Below, piece by piece: positions 15,665 through 23,568 of a stretch of 64,000 nucleotides of DNA; positions within the stretch are counted from its first letter, which is position 1; each line of letters starts with the position of its first letter. A model generated the notes under the pieces. It made no database searches. It was not told the DNA's origin and saw nothing but the letters and a program-made list of their open reading frames with translations. The position numbers and the translations under genes are program-made. Source of the DNA: CADEEX01 sp964577955 (GTDB lineage Bacteria; Acidobacteriota; Vicinamibacteria; Vicinamibacterales; CAVVIG01); NCBI GenBank assembly GCA_964577955.1, contig CAZOAZ010000006.1, forward strand, positions 62,001 to 126,000, written 5' to 3'.

Positions 15665-16693
15665 TCAGATCCCGAGCAGGGTCTTCACCTGCAGTTTCAG
15701 CTGGCGCGCGACGTCCGGATTGCGGAACGTGGCGCCGGGCCCGCGCTTGACGCGCAGAATCTGAATCCGCTGCTTCAGTTTCGGCGTCTGCTTCACGAGG
15801 TCGGCGACCCATCTGGTCAGCCAGGCGAGTTGCCGGTCGTCCATCCGCGAATAAATCAGAATCTGCGCCTTTGAACCGGCAACGTACCGCAGAAAGTCGC
15901 CGAGCCGGTCCTCCGGATCCGATGTCGACGTGGTCTCGTAGAACGCCGAGAAGTGCAGCACGATGAGATCCGGGTTGAGCCGCAGCACTTCCTCGTCACG
16001 GTGCCAGGCCAGGCTCGTCGTCTCTTTGATCGCGACAATCGGCAGATCGTCGATCACGTCCGTGATGTCGTCGGCGTTGGTGCCACCCTTCTTCCGCGTG
16101 TCCGCGTCGTAGACCACTTCGGGCAACGTCGAATCCATCAACACCACAATCGCCCGCTTCTTCGACGCCCGCGGCTTGCCCGCCCCGCCCGCCTTGCCGC
16201 CTGCCTTGCCAGCCCCGCCTGCCTTGTCCGCCCTGCCTGCCCTGCCAGCCCCGCCAGCCCTGCCCGCCCTCGTGTTGTAGACCTCGACCAACTCACGCGC
16301 GATGTCGTGCGCCGACTGCCGTCCGCGCCGGATGCCGATGTCGATGGCTTCCCAACCCTCGACCTCGGTGTCGTCCATGTGCACCGGAATGACGGCGTCG
16401 TCCTGGCGGCGCTTCGCCAGCACCGCGCGGATCGTGTGCCATTCGATCTGACACCACGGCTTGTTGTAGAACTTCGAGAAGAACGGCACGAGCAGATCTG
16501 AGTCCTCTCCGTAGATACGCCGCAGCTTCAGGTCGCCGCTGCTGCCGCGCAGCTCCGGCGTGTACCAGTCGTCGTAGAAGACCCGTTTCCTGCCGAGCGC
16601 CTCGGCAAGATGAGCCGCCACGCCGCGCGCGAACGCGCGATGCTGGCCCGGAAATGAAAGCGCAATCGCGAAGCGTCGTTTGCGAGCCGGCAT
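15665..16693 (-). CDS. TIR-domain protein with unknown C-terminal domain (TIR 1)
   Basis: Protein of 342 residues. Residues 5-145 are a bacterial TIR domain: IALSFPGQHRAFARGVAAHL, then VFYDDWYTPELRG and FSKFYNKPWCQIEWHTIRAV, whose Glu is the candidate NADase residue. An Ala/Gly/Lys linker of roughly 30 residues follows, encoded by a minisatellite. Residues about 180-342 (IVVLMDSTLPEVVYDAD..., PDLIVLHFSAFYE) form a domain I do not recognise. ATG at 16693 has GAGG 6 bases upstream. No partner gene typical of TIR defence systems is adjacent. Confidence 0.85.
   Translation of the reverse strand: MPARKRRFAIALSFPGQHRAFARGVAAHLAEALGRKRVFYDDWYTPELRGSSGDLKLRRIYGEDSDLLVPFFSKFYNKPWCQIEWHTIRAVLAKRRQDDAVIPVHMDDTEVEGWEAIDIGIRRGRQSAHDIARELVEVYNTRAGRAGGAGRAGRADKAGGAGKAGGKAGGAGKPRASKKRAIVVLMDSTLPEVVYDADTRKKGGTNADDITDVIDDLPIVAIKETTSLAWHRDEEVLRLNPDLIVLHFSAFYETTSTSDPEDRLGDFLRYVAGSKAQILIYSRMDDRQLAWLTRWVADLVKQTPKLKQRIQILRVKRGPGATFRNPDVARQLKLQVKTLLGI
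16173..16270. repeat. GCCTTGCC/GCCCCGCC minisatellite inside the TIR 1 gene
   Basis: Degenerate tandem words of C/T/G that encode the AGGAGKAGG-type linker. A similar array lies inside the kinase gene at 52028-52110. Confidence 0.75.
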
Positions 16694-16715
16694 CACAGTC
16701 CTCGAACCGACGCGG

Positions 16716-17834
16716 TCAGCCGTTGGCCGCGAGAATCGCGGCCGCCCGATCGATATCCTCGTCGCTGTTGTAGAAGTGGACCGACAAGCGCAGCCGGCCG
16801 GCCCGCGCCGTGGCCACCACGCCGGCTTCCCGCAGACGCGCCATCACCGTATCGACAGACGGCAACGGCAGGGAGACGATCGTCGAACGGCTCGCCGGCT
16901 CGAATGGCGTGAAACCCGTCACACTGTCCGCGAGCTTCTCGTGGAGGCGGCGTGAGAGGTCGGCATTGCGCTCGAGAATCGCGTCGATGCCGAAACGCGT
17001 GAAGAGTCCCAGCGAGGCGCGTTCGGCCAGCGCCGAAAACCACGGCAGCGAGGCATCGAGCTTCGAGGCCGTCGCCGAGAGATCCATCATCGGGCCGTAG
17101 AAGCTTTCGAGCGGCTTGCGGGCCGCCTTCCAGCCTGGCACCACCGGATGCATCTCGGCGAGCCGCTCCTGACGCACGAAGAGATAGCCGAAGCCGCGGC
17201 ACCCGAGCAGGAACTTGTGGCTGGCCGCGGCCAGATAGTCCACGCCCTCGCGGATGACGTCGATCGGCACGGCCCCGGCCGCCTGCGAAGCGTCGACAAA
17301 GAGCCGGGCTCCCGATCGTGCGGCCAGCGCGCTCAGTCCGGCGAGGTCCGCGCGATAGCCGTTCGACGACTGCACGGCGCTGACCGCGATCAACCGCGTG
17401 CCGCCGTCAGTCATCCGTTCGTAGGCGTCCACCGACAATCCATCGCCGCTCGACACCGTGTGAACGGTATAGCCGCGCTCTTTGAGCAGCAGCCACGGAA
17501 AATAGTTCGAGCTGAACTCGATATCTGCGACGACGACGTTTTCGCCACGCTGCGCGTCGGGCAGGTTGTGAGCCACGATCGCCGCGCCGACGCTCGCGGC
17601 CGGGACCAGCGCCACCTCCTCGACACGAGCGCCGATGATGCCGGCAAAGACGGCTCGCGCTTCGTCGCCGGCGCGCTCGCTCTCGGTCCAGTCGAAGCGG
17701 CCCGCCGACCAGCGCTCGACGGCGTGCTCCAACACCTGGCGTGCAGAGCGTGATCCGACCGCCATCGTCGCCGTGTTCAGATAGGCGATGTCGTCGAGCG
17801 CCGGAAACTCGGCGCGGATGTCAGAGAGTTGCAT
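16716..17834 (-). CDS. Class V aminotransferase (PLP-dependent)
   Basis: PLP enzyme of 372 residues in the cysteine-desulfurase/isopenicillin-epimerase fold. The start reads DIRAEFPALDDIAYLNTA; GARLFVDASQAAGAVPIDV contains the Asp/Gln cofactor ligands and AAASHKFLLGCRGFG carries the Schiff-base Lys. No cysteine-loop typical of IscS/SufS is evident, so desulfurase activity is not claimed. Gap to the TIR 1 gene is only 22 bp, possibly the same transcript. Confidence 0.88.
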   Translation of the reverse strand: MQLSDIRAEFPALDDIAYLNTATMAVGSRSARQVLEHAVERWSAGRFDWTESERAGDEARAVFAGIIGARVEEVALVPAASVGAAIVAHNLPDAQRGENVVVADIEFSSNYFPWLLLKERGYTVHTVSSGDGLSVDAYERMTDGGTRLIAVSAVQSSNGYRADLAGLSALAARSGARLFVDASQAAGAVPIDVIREGVDYLAAASHKFLLGCRGFGYLFVRQERLAEMHPVVPGWKAARKPLESFYGPMMDLSATASKLDASLPWFSALAERASLGLFTRFGIDAILERNADLSRRLHEKLADSVTGFTPFEPASRSTIVSLPLPSVDTVMARLREAGVVATARAGRLRLSVHFYNSDEDIDRAAAILAANG

Positions 17835-17843
17835 CGCGATCGA

Positions 17844-18461
17844 TCACGGAATCCGTCCAGGAATCTCGGCAAACACCAGCCGCCAGCGGAACTCGAACGG
17901 GTGCGCGGGTGACGGCAGCGGCTCGGGCGGCGCGCCGTGCACCTCCTCCCACCAGCCGAAGGCTCCCGCGCGCATCGACGCCGCGGTTTCCCAGTTGGTC
18001 CACTGCTCCGGAATGGTCTGGCCGAGCGGCGGCATGCTGAAGATCTCCATCGGGTCGTGCCGCGACTCGCGCCCCGGCTGCGGAAACGACACACCCACGC
18101 CGTAGGATGCCCGGCCGAGCAGGTCGTCGTCGTCCATGACGTCGGCGCCGCGCCACACGCGGTAGCCGCCCTCGATGACCGGAATCGCACTGAAGATCCC
18201 GCCGCTCCCGAGCGACTCGGAGCGGAACAGCTGCACGGTGAAACTGTTGCCGATTTCCGACGCCACCAGCAGCGGCGGCAGTTCGCGCTGCAGATCGACG
18301 CGAATCTCGAACTCCCGGTGCATCCAGTTGCCCGTCGTCCGGTCGCGCACGTATTTGAAGCCGTAGCGCGAGCCGGGATCGGACGCCATCACGTAGCGGC
18401 CCGAAGAGGCCGGAGCGCAGGCCGAGGCGCAAAGCACGCAGGCGACGATCAGGGCGCGCAT
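17844..18461 (-). CDS. Hypothetical lipoprotein
   Basis: Unrecognised exported protein, 205 residues. The N-terminus (MRALIVACVLCASACAPASS) looks like a short lipoprotein signal with Cys in ASAC as the acceptor. The mature part is Gly/Trp-rich (NWMHREFEIRVDL, GAFGWWEEV) with no known catalytic motif. Its stop is 9 bp from the aminotransferase start and it follows another secreted hypothetical gene by 3 bp, suggesting one operon. Confidence 0.65.
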   Translation of the reverse strand: MRALIVACVLCASACAPASSGRYVMASDPGSRYGFKYVRDRTTGNWMHREFEIRVDLQRELPPLLVASEIGNSFTVQLFRSESLGSGGIFSAIPVIEGGYRVWRGADVMDDDDLLGRASYGVGVSFPQPGRESRHDPMEIFSMPPLGQTIPEQWTNWETAASMRAGAFGWWEEVHGAPPEPLPSPAHPFEFRWRLVFAEIPGRIP

Positions 18462-18464
18462 GTC

Positions 18465-19004
18465 TCAGTCCGGCAGATAGGTCTGATACGCGAGAAACTG
18501 ATCGGCGGTCAAATCCGGCGACTTCCTGAAGTCGACGCGGCTGCCACCATCGGCAAACTTCAAGTACAGCTCGGCCCGGCCGCGCGGATTCATCTCGGCC
18601 AGCTTGGGCGGCGACAGGGTGACTATCCGCGCCCGCACGGTCCTCGCGGTAATGCCCGCGGCGAACTGCTCGAAGAACTCGTCGCGCAAACGGTCTCGGC
18701 GCCAAATCGACGTGATCGACAGCCCGATATTCTTGAGCGGAGTGCCGCTCACGCCAGTGCCCCCCGGATCCATCGTCCTGATCCGGAACTCGTTCTTCGA
18801 GTTCGCGGCACCCGTCAGCACCATCACGGTCCAGGACGTCTCGTCCGACAGGCTCTCGCCTTCGGGCGCAAGGCGGAAGCAGTACGCGCCGCCTTGTTTG
18901 AAGAAACGCATGGCGACGTCCAGTTCGCTCTGGGCGTTGAGTGGAAGGATGAGAGCGGAAAACGCGAACAGAATCGTGAGGACCGTGCGACGCGAATCGA
19001 CCAT
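18465..19004 (-). CDS. Hypothetical secreted protein
   Basis: Unrecognised protein of 179 residues with a signal peptide ending LPLNAQ. It has an N-terminal helix (LDVAMRFFKQGGAYCFRLAP) and a basic beta-rich remainder, ending near FRKSPDLTADQFLAYQTYLPD. No catalytic motif seen. First gene of a probable four-gene run with the lipoprotein, aminotransferase and TIR 1 genes, all minus strand and closely spaced. Confidence 0.65.
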   Translation of the reverse strand: MVDSRRTVLTILFAFSALILPLNAQSELDVAMRFFKQGGAYCFRLAPEGESLSDETSWTVMVLTGAANSKNEFRIRTMDPGGTGVSGTPLKNIGLSITSIWRRDRLRDEFFEQFAAGITARTVRARIVTLSPPKLAEMNPRGRAELYLKFADGGSRVDFRKSPDLTADQFLAYQTYLPD

Positions 19005-19024
19005 GGGCAGCTAGCTTACCAAGA

Positions 19025-19050
19025 CGGACAGCCTAACGGCTGCCCCTACC
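19025..19050 (-). repeat. REP element (copy 3)
   Basis: 26 bp in minus orientation with a mismatch (CTGCCCCTACC). Forms an inverted pair with copy 4. Confidence 0.8.
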
Positions 19051-19070
19051 GATGCCGCGACGTGGACGCC

Positions 19071-19096
19071 GGTAGGGACAGGCTTCAGCCTGTCCG
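19071..19096 (+). repeat. REP element (copy 4) with adjacent half-copy
   Basis: 26-bp GTAG-headed hairpin, opposite in orientation to copy 3 20 bp away, like the paired elements called BIMEs. A truncated copy (CAGCTTCAGCCTGTCCG) follows at 19106-19122. The stretch 19005-19216 has no gene. Confidence 0.85.
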
Positions 19097-19216
19097 CGTG
19101 AACGTCAGCTTCAGCCTGTCCGCGGCTCGTGGCCGCCTTCGTTGCAGGATCAGGCACGCGGCGTCACGAGCGCGATCGCAACGACGACCGTCCAGCGACG
19201 TGTCCTGGCCATCGCG

Positions 19217-19852
19217 CTACTGCAGCCGAATCGACGCCAGCGTCTCCGCGAATTCAGCCTCGGAGACATCCGGGCCGGCTTGAGGCCCGCTCATCCCGAT
19301 CAGCAGCATGTACGCCCCGCGCGGCACGATCCACATCCGTGCCAACGCCTTGTACGCGGCGCCGTCCTGCGTCTTCATCGTGAAGGTCGCTCGCATGTGC
19401 GCCGCTGGCGCCCCCGCGACGCGCGCGTCGCTGACCGGCGTGACAAACGCGAAGTCGGCCATCGCCCTCGACATCCCGTCGATCGCCGCGTTCAGGATGG
19501 CGGTCGGCGTCTGACCCGCGAGCTGACCGAGCGGTCTCAGGACGACTTGAATCGACGGGTTGACGTCGGAAAACGGCTCGGGGTGCTTCATGAACGCGAA
19601 GAGCGGCGCGGTGGCCATGCGCTGCATCGCCGCCTGCAGTTCGGCGTCAGAAAGCTGCACGCGGGCGCGATTTTCCTGAATCGACTGCAGCGCGACGGTT
19701 TCCCATCCCGCGGGACGCGTGAGCGAGACGCCCGCGGTCGGGTTGTCGAATCGCTCAGTGGCAGCCTGGGCAAAAGCGATCTCCGCGCTCAGCGCGCAGC
19801 ACACCGCCAACAGCATCCGCCCCATACACAGCATCGTCACGCGACGCATCAT
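19217..19852 (-). CDS. Hypothetical secreted protein
   Basis: Exported protein, about 211 residues, with a signal peptide ending SAEIAFAQ. The mature part begins FDNPTAGVSLTRPAGWETV, a pattern of DUF1795/PsbP-like domains that bind small molecules or act as lipoprotein partners. Its ATG shares a base with the stop of the upstream acetyltransferase (TGATG). Further in-frame starts are at 19855 (GTG) and 19849. Function unknown. Confidence 0.65.
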   Translation of the reverse strand: MMRRVTMLCMGRMLLAVCCALSAEIAFAQAATERFDNPTAGVSLTRPAGWETVALQSIQENRARVQLSDAELQAAMQRMATAPLFAFMKHPEPFSDVNPSIQVVLRPLGQLAGQTPTAILNAAIDGMSRAMADFAFVTPVSDARVAGAPAAHMRATFTMKTQDGAAYKALARMWIVPRGAYMLLIGMSGPQAGPDVSEAEFAETLASIRLQ

Positions 19853-20352
19853 CACGCCTCCACGTTCCGATCGAAACCACTCAGCCGGTAGAAACGGGTA
19901 TCCACCGACATGATCGGAAAGGTTGACGGTAACTCATCGCGGCCGATTTGCTGAAATCCATGCTTCTCGTAGAACCGGTGCGCCGCGAGGAATCGCGACG
20001 TGGTGCCCAGCACGATTTCCTGCACACCACGCGACCGGCACCACGCCAGCGCGGTTTCGAGCAGACGGCCGGCAACGCCCGCGGATCCGCGATAGGCAGC
20101 GGCCACGAACATCTTGCGCAGCGCCACGCGGCGCTCGCCGATATCCAGCAGTCCCAGCGTGCCGACGACGGCGCCATCGTCCACGGCCACCCAGAAGTTG
20201 CCGTGCCCCGTCTGATAGAACGCGGTGATGTCCATCAGGTCCGGCTGCGCGTCGAGGGAAATCGGAATCCCGAATTCGTGCTGCTGAATCGGCAGGATCA
20301 CACCGACCACGCCCGATGTGTGCTCCGGGCGAAATGGGATGATCGCCGTCAC
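19852..20352 (-). CDS. GNAT family N-acetyltransferase
   Basis: GNAT enzyme of 166 residues: WVAVDDGAVVGTLGL core strands, KMFVAAAYRGSAGVAGRLL acetyl-CoA loop and AHRFYEKHGFQQI final strand. Starts with GTG overlapping the TGA of the SGNH hydrolase gene, and its own stop overlaps the next start, so three genes are translationally coupled. Substrate unknown. Confidence 0.87.
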   Translation of the reverse strand: MTAIIPFRPEHTSGVVGVILPIQQHEFGIPISLDAQPDLMDITAFYQTGHGNFWVAVDDGAVVGTLGLLDIGERRVALRKMFVAAAYRGSAGVAGRLLETALAWCRSRGVQEIVLGTTSRFLAAHRFYEKHGFQQIGRDELPSTFPIMSVDTRFYRLSGFDRNVEA

Positions 20353-21686
20353 CGGCCAGTTCGGAACAGCGCCAGATCAATCGACTCGGCCATGGCCTTG
20401 TAGCCGGCGTCGTTCGGGTGCAGGTGGTCGCAGGAGTCGTAGGCCGCGAGAAACTTCTTGGGATCGCCTGGATCTCGCGTCGCCTTGTCGAAGTCGATGA
20501 CGCCGTCATACGCCTTCGACGTCCGGATCCACTCGTTGACCGCCTGCCGTTTGGCTTCGCCGACATCGGTGTAATACGCCGCGCCCCAGAACGGTGTCAG
20601 CGTCGCGCCGAAGATCTTGATGCCGCGGGTGTGGGCGCGCTCGGTCAGCTGCTTGTGGCCGCCGATCAGATCTTCGGCCGTCGGCGTGGGATTCTGACGT
20701 GCGTTGCCGATATCGTTGATCCCCTCCAGCACGACGATGTGCGTCACGCCGGTCTGACTGAGCGCGTCGACTTCGAAGCGCGCCAGGGCGTTGATGCCGG
20801 CGTTGTAGGCCAGCTCGCTCAGAATCCGATTGCCGCCGATGCCGGCGTTGAGCACGCCCATCGCGAGCGGCGTCGGGGATGCCAGCAGCCGCTCGGCCAG
20901 GATGTTCGGCCAGCGAGTGTTTCGATCCGGCGTGGACGCGGTGCCGTCGGTGATGGAGTCGCCGAAGGTCACGATCACGCCGGCAGCGTCCGGCGCGTCA
21001 ACCTCGACGCGCGACAGCAGTACCCAGTTTCGAATCGTGGCCACCGTCGGCAGTTTGGCTGTGCCGACATGATTCCCGGTGTCCGAAATGTAGTTCGTCT
21101 GCAGCGCGCCGTTGTGCACCGTCAGCGGCGCGGACACGTTCGTGGTCCCCGGCAGGTACAAATCGATCGCCAGATCGGCGAGCTTCGGCATCGCGAGCGC
21201 CACCGGATCGCTGTAGACGACGGCGTTGGCGGGAATGGTGATCGTCGGCCGCCCGCTGAACGTCAGCGCACGGCTCGAGGCGGCTTGAATCCCGTCGTCT
21301 TTGTCGCGGATGGCGAGCGCCGCCGCACCGATCGTGATCGGCGTCGTGCCGAACGTGTTGCTGACGACGATCCGCACGCGTGAACCGCCAAGGCTGACGC
21401 GCACGATCTGGCGCAGGGTCTGATTCGTGAAATGCACGAAGGGCGGCGGCGCGAAGGTCTGTCCGGGCGGTGGCGTCGCCGGCGCCTGCGCCGGTGCAGG
21501 AGGAGGAGTGCAGGCGTTGGCCATGAAGGGCGCCGGTCCCGGCGGCGCCGGCAAGGGTGGGTTCTGCGGCCGGCCGACCAGCGCGGTCGACCACGTGCCG
21601 ACCCATCGCTCACCGGGCGTCTGCGCGTGCGGGTAGGCGACGGCGGCAAAGGCCGCGAACACCAGCGCCACCATTCGTCGTCTCAT
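20349..21686 (-). CDS. Secreted SGNH/GDSL hydrolase
   Basis: Exported esterase/lipase-like protein of 445 residues. The signal peptide ends YPHAQ, followed by a Pro/Ala-rich segment (about 40-80). A beta-sandwich-like middle precedes the catalytic domain. All four SGNH blocks are visible: VTFGDSITDG (Ser), NAGIGGNRI, LEGINDIGN and DHLHPNDAGY with the catalytic Asp/His. Similar proteins de-acetylate polysaccharides; the exact substrate is unknown. First gene of the coupled set with the acetyltransferase. Confidence 0.88.
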   Translation of the reverse strand: MRRRMVALVFAAFAAVAYPHAQTPGERWVGTWSTALVGRPQNPPLPAPPGPAPFMANACTPPPAPAQAPATPPPGQTFAPPPFVHFTNQTLRQIVRVSLGGSRVRIVVSNTFGTTPITIGAAALAIRDKDDGIQAASSRALTFSGRPTITIPANAVVYSDPVALAMPKLADLAIDLYLPGTTNVSAPLTVHNGALQTNYISDTGNHVGTAKLPTVATIRNWVLLSRVEVDAPDAAGVIVTFGDSITDGTASTPDRNTRWPNILAERLLASPTPLAMGVLNAGIGGNRILSELAYNAGINALARFEVDALSQTGVTHIVVLEGINDIGNARQNPTPTAEDLIGGHKQLTERAHTRGIKIFGATLTPFWGAAYYTDVGEAKRQAVNEWIRTSKAYDGVIDFDKATRDPGDPKKFLAAYDSCDHLHPNDAGYKAMAESIDLALFRTGR

Positions 21687-21706
21687 CGGTCTGCTCCAGT
21701 GTCAAC

Positions 21707-21732
21707 GGTAGGGACAGGCTTCAGCCTGTCCG
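21707..21732 (+). repeat. REP element (copy 5)
   Basis: 26-bp GTAG-headed hairpin directly upstream of the SGNH hydrolase gene start. Confidence 0.85.
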
Positions 21733-21743
21733 TGTTTGTAGGG

Positions 21744-21863
21744 CTAGCTTTCGGTCGCGCGCGTCATCGCTCGTATCATGCCGTCGCTCTTGGTCAGGAC
21801 ACGCTTTGTTGGCTGCGCAAGACCAGGGAGCGTCAGCGTCAGCAGCGCGACGAGGCAGAGCAT
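21744..21863 (-). CDS. Possible 39-residue secreted peptide (low confidence)
   Basis: Frame starting MLCLVALLTLTLPGLAQP, which looks like a signal peptide with cleavage after GLA, then a short basic tail. A TATAAT box lies about 60 bp upstream, inside the murI end. No clear ribosome site. Could be a decayed start of a longer gene. Confidence 0.22.
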   Translation of the reverse strand: MLCLVALLTLTLPGLAQPTKRVLTKSDGMIRAMTRATES

Positions 21864-21923
21864 GGGCGCAGGCCCCGGGCGATCGATCACGGGCGTCTCC
21901 ACGTGCGGCGATGTACGCGCCGA

Positions 21924-22745
21924 TTATAGGCGCGCGGGGGCGAGCGTCACGTCATCGCCCCAGAGCTGGGCCACGACCGGCTGCACGGCGGCGGGTCGGC
22001 CGGTTGTCCAGAATCGTTCGCGACCGCGGGGCGCGGTCGACAGCAGGTGTTCCGAGTCGAGACGGCGGCGCAGCTGGCGCGCGACGGCGACGGCGGGATC
22101 GACAATCGTCACGTCGGGGCCGGCGCAGGCGCGAATCACCGGCAGCAGAAACGGATAGTGGGTGCAGCCGAGCACGATCGTGTCGGCGTGCTGCTCGAGG
22201 AGCGGCCGCACGTAGCGCGCCACGAGTTCCTCGGTAAGCGGCCCGGAGAGGTCGCCGTGTTCGACCTGCTCGACGAGACCCGGACAGGCCTGCAGCAGCA
22301 TCCGCGCCCGCTGTCCATATCGCGCGACGAGATCGGCGAGATTCTCTCCAGCCAGCGTCTGGGTCGTCGCGAGCACACCGACGACGCCCGATCGCGTCAG
22401 TTCGGCGGCCGGCTTCAACGCCGGTTCGATCGCAACGATCGGCAGCGTGAACGTCTCGCGCAGCTCGCGGACGGCGACGGCCGTCGCGGTGTTGCAGGCG
22501 ACGACGACCGCCTTCACTCCGGCGTCGACGAAAAACGCCGTGATCGTCCGGGCCCGTTCGCGGATGAACGCCGCCGGCCGATCGCCGTACGGCGCCGCGT
22601 CGGAATCGGCCAGGTACCAGAGGTCCTCGGCCGGCAGCTCGCGGCGAATCTCGCGGAGGACCGACAGTCCCCCGACGCCGGAGTCAAAGACCCCAATCGC
22701 CTGCTGTGCTTGGGTGTCAGCTTTGGGGGCTCTGGGGTCAGACAC
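21924..22745 (-). CDS. murI: Glutamate racemase
   Basis: MurI makes D-glutamate from L-glutamate for peptidoglycan using two catalytic Cys. Both are present: VVVACNTATAVAV and VLGCTHYPFLLP. IGVFDSGVGGLSV begins the fold and PYGDRP follows. 273 residues, normal length. The only usable start is a GTG lying inside a GTGTCTGAC palindrome repeat, so the first residues (MSDPRAPK) are repeat-encoded. Cytosolic, single gene. Confidence 0.92.
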   Translation of the reverse strand: MSDPRAPKADTQAQQAIGVFDSGVGGLSVLREIRRELPAEDLWYLADSDAAPYGDRPAAFIRERARTITAFFVDAGVKAVVVACNTATAVAVRELRETFTLPIVAIEPALKPAAELTRSGVVGVLATTQTLAGENLADLVARYGQRARMLLQACPGLVEQVEHGDLSGPLTEELVARYVRPLLEQHADTIVLGCTHYPFLLPVIRACAGPDVTIVDPAVAVARQLRRRLDSEHLLSTAPRGRERFWTTGRPAAVQPVVAQLWGDDVTLAPARL

Positions 22746-22770
22746 GTGTCTGACACCACGTCTGACACCG
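22736..22770. repeat. GGGGTCAGACACGTGTCTGA palindrome
   Basis: Self-complementary TCAGACACGTGTCTGA with flanking GGGG and further TCTGACACC words. Overlaps the murI start codon. Related to the 63-bp duplication at 22870. Confidence 0.8.
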
Positions 22771-22869
22771 ACTTGCGGTCACGGCTGAATGGTTGTCTAT
22801 TCCTTGTGGTGGGGCGAACATCGCGCGATCAAAATTGCCAACCATCTCGATTTATCGATGGCAAAAACT

Positions 22870-22995
22870 GACATGGTGTCAGACACGGTGTCAGACACGT
22901 GTCTGACCCCGTGTCTCAGTTACTTGAGCGCGGACATGGTGTCAGACACGGTGTCAGACACGTGTCTGACCCCGTGTCTCAGTTACTTGAGCGCG
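22870..22995. repeat. 63-bp direct tandem duplication of GTGTCAGACAC palindromes
   Basis: Two identical 63-bp units at 22870-22932 and 22933-22995. Each contains the TCAGACACGTGTCTGA palindrome and ends TTACTTGAGCGCG, which is the last 13 bases of the DUF3237 gene. The duplication therefore copied the gene's tail downstream of its own stop. Confidence 0.85.
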
Positions 22996-23477
22996 TAGAT
23001 GTCGTATTTGACCTCGGTGCCGACGCGCTCGCCGACGCCAACGGCCTGCAGACGCGTGAGCCAGCTGTAGCGCGCATCGCCGGTCTCGAAGAGCGGCGCG
23101 ACGCGCAGCGAGGCGCCGGTCGCCGTCGCCTGCCCGACGCCGTTGTACGTGACCAGCATCAGCGCCCCGTCGTCAGTGCGCAGCGTCAAGCGGACATCGA
23201 GCTTGTAGCTGCCGTCGGCGCGATTGGTGATCCAGTCGCCAGCCGGCGTCTGCACCGTCGCCTTCATTCGCGGACCTTCGAAACGGCCGCCCAGCACCTG
23301 GACGATGGTTCGCGTGCCCTGCGGTCCGTTCTCGACCACCGTACGCGTGCCGGTCTCGATGCGCAGTGTGCCGAGATATTCAGTGCCCGGCGCGGACGGC
23401 GGCGCGGTCTGCGCGACCGCCGGACGGACGCCGGCCAGCAACCCGATGACGGTCAGCAGCCCTGTGAAGAATCGCAC
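22983..23477 (-). CDS. Secreted DUF3237 protein
   Basis: DUF3237 (UPF0311) protein, 164 residues, with a signal peptide ending PAVAQT. Family hallmarks: GGRFEGPRMKATV, AGDWITNRADGSYKLDVRLT, TDDGALMLVTYNGV and ETGDARYSWLTRLQAVGVG. The family is a beta-barrel of unknown activity, sometimes near aromatic degradation genes. The C-terminus is encoded within the tandem repeat unit. Confidence 0.85.
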   Translation of the reverse strand: MRFFTGLLTVIGLLAGVRPAVAQTAPPSAPGTEYLGTLRIETGTRTVVENGPQGTRTIVQVLGGRFEGPRMKATVQTPAGDWITNRADGSYKLDVRLTLRTDDGALMLVTYNGVGQATATGASLRVAPLFETGDARYSWLTRLQAVGVGERVGTEVKYDIYALK

Positions 23478-23568
23478 GCGTGCCTCCTGTGAAAACTGTC
23501 GAAACTATATCAGCGCCTCGTCTGTCGACGCGATGACACGGCGGCGACTCCGTGCGCTGAAGCGGGCT

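Noticed and set aside
22870..22995. CRISPR-like direct repeats
   Set aside because: Only two units, directly adjacent, with no unique spacer; a tandem duplication explains them.
22789..22998. Small plus-strand frame with repeated VSDTCLTP words
   Set aside because: Translation of the 63-bp tandem repeat, no gene features.
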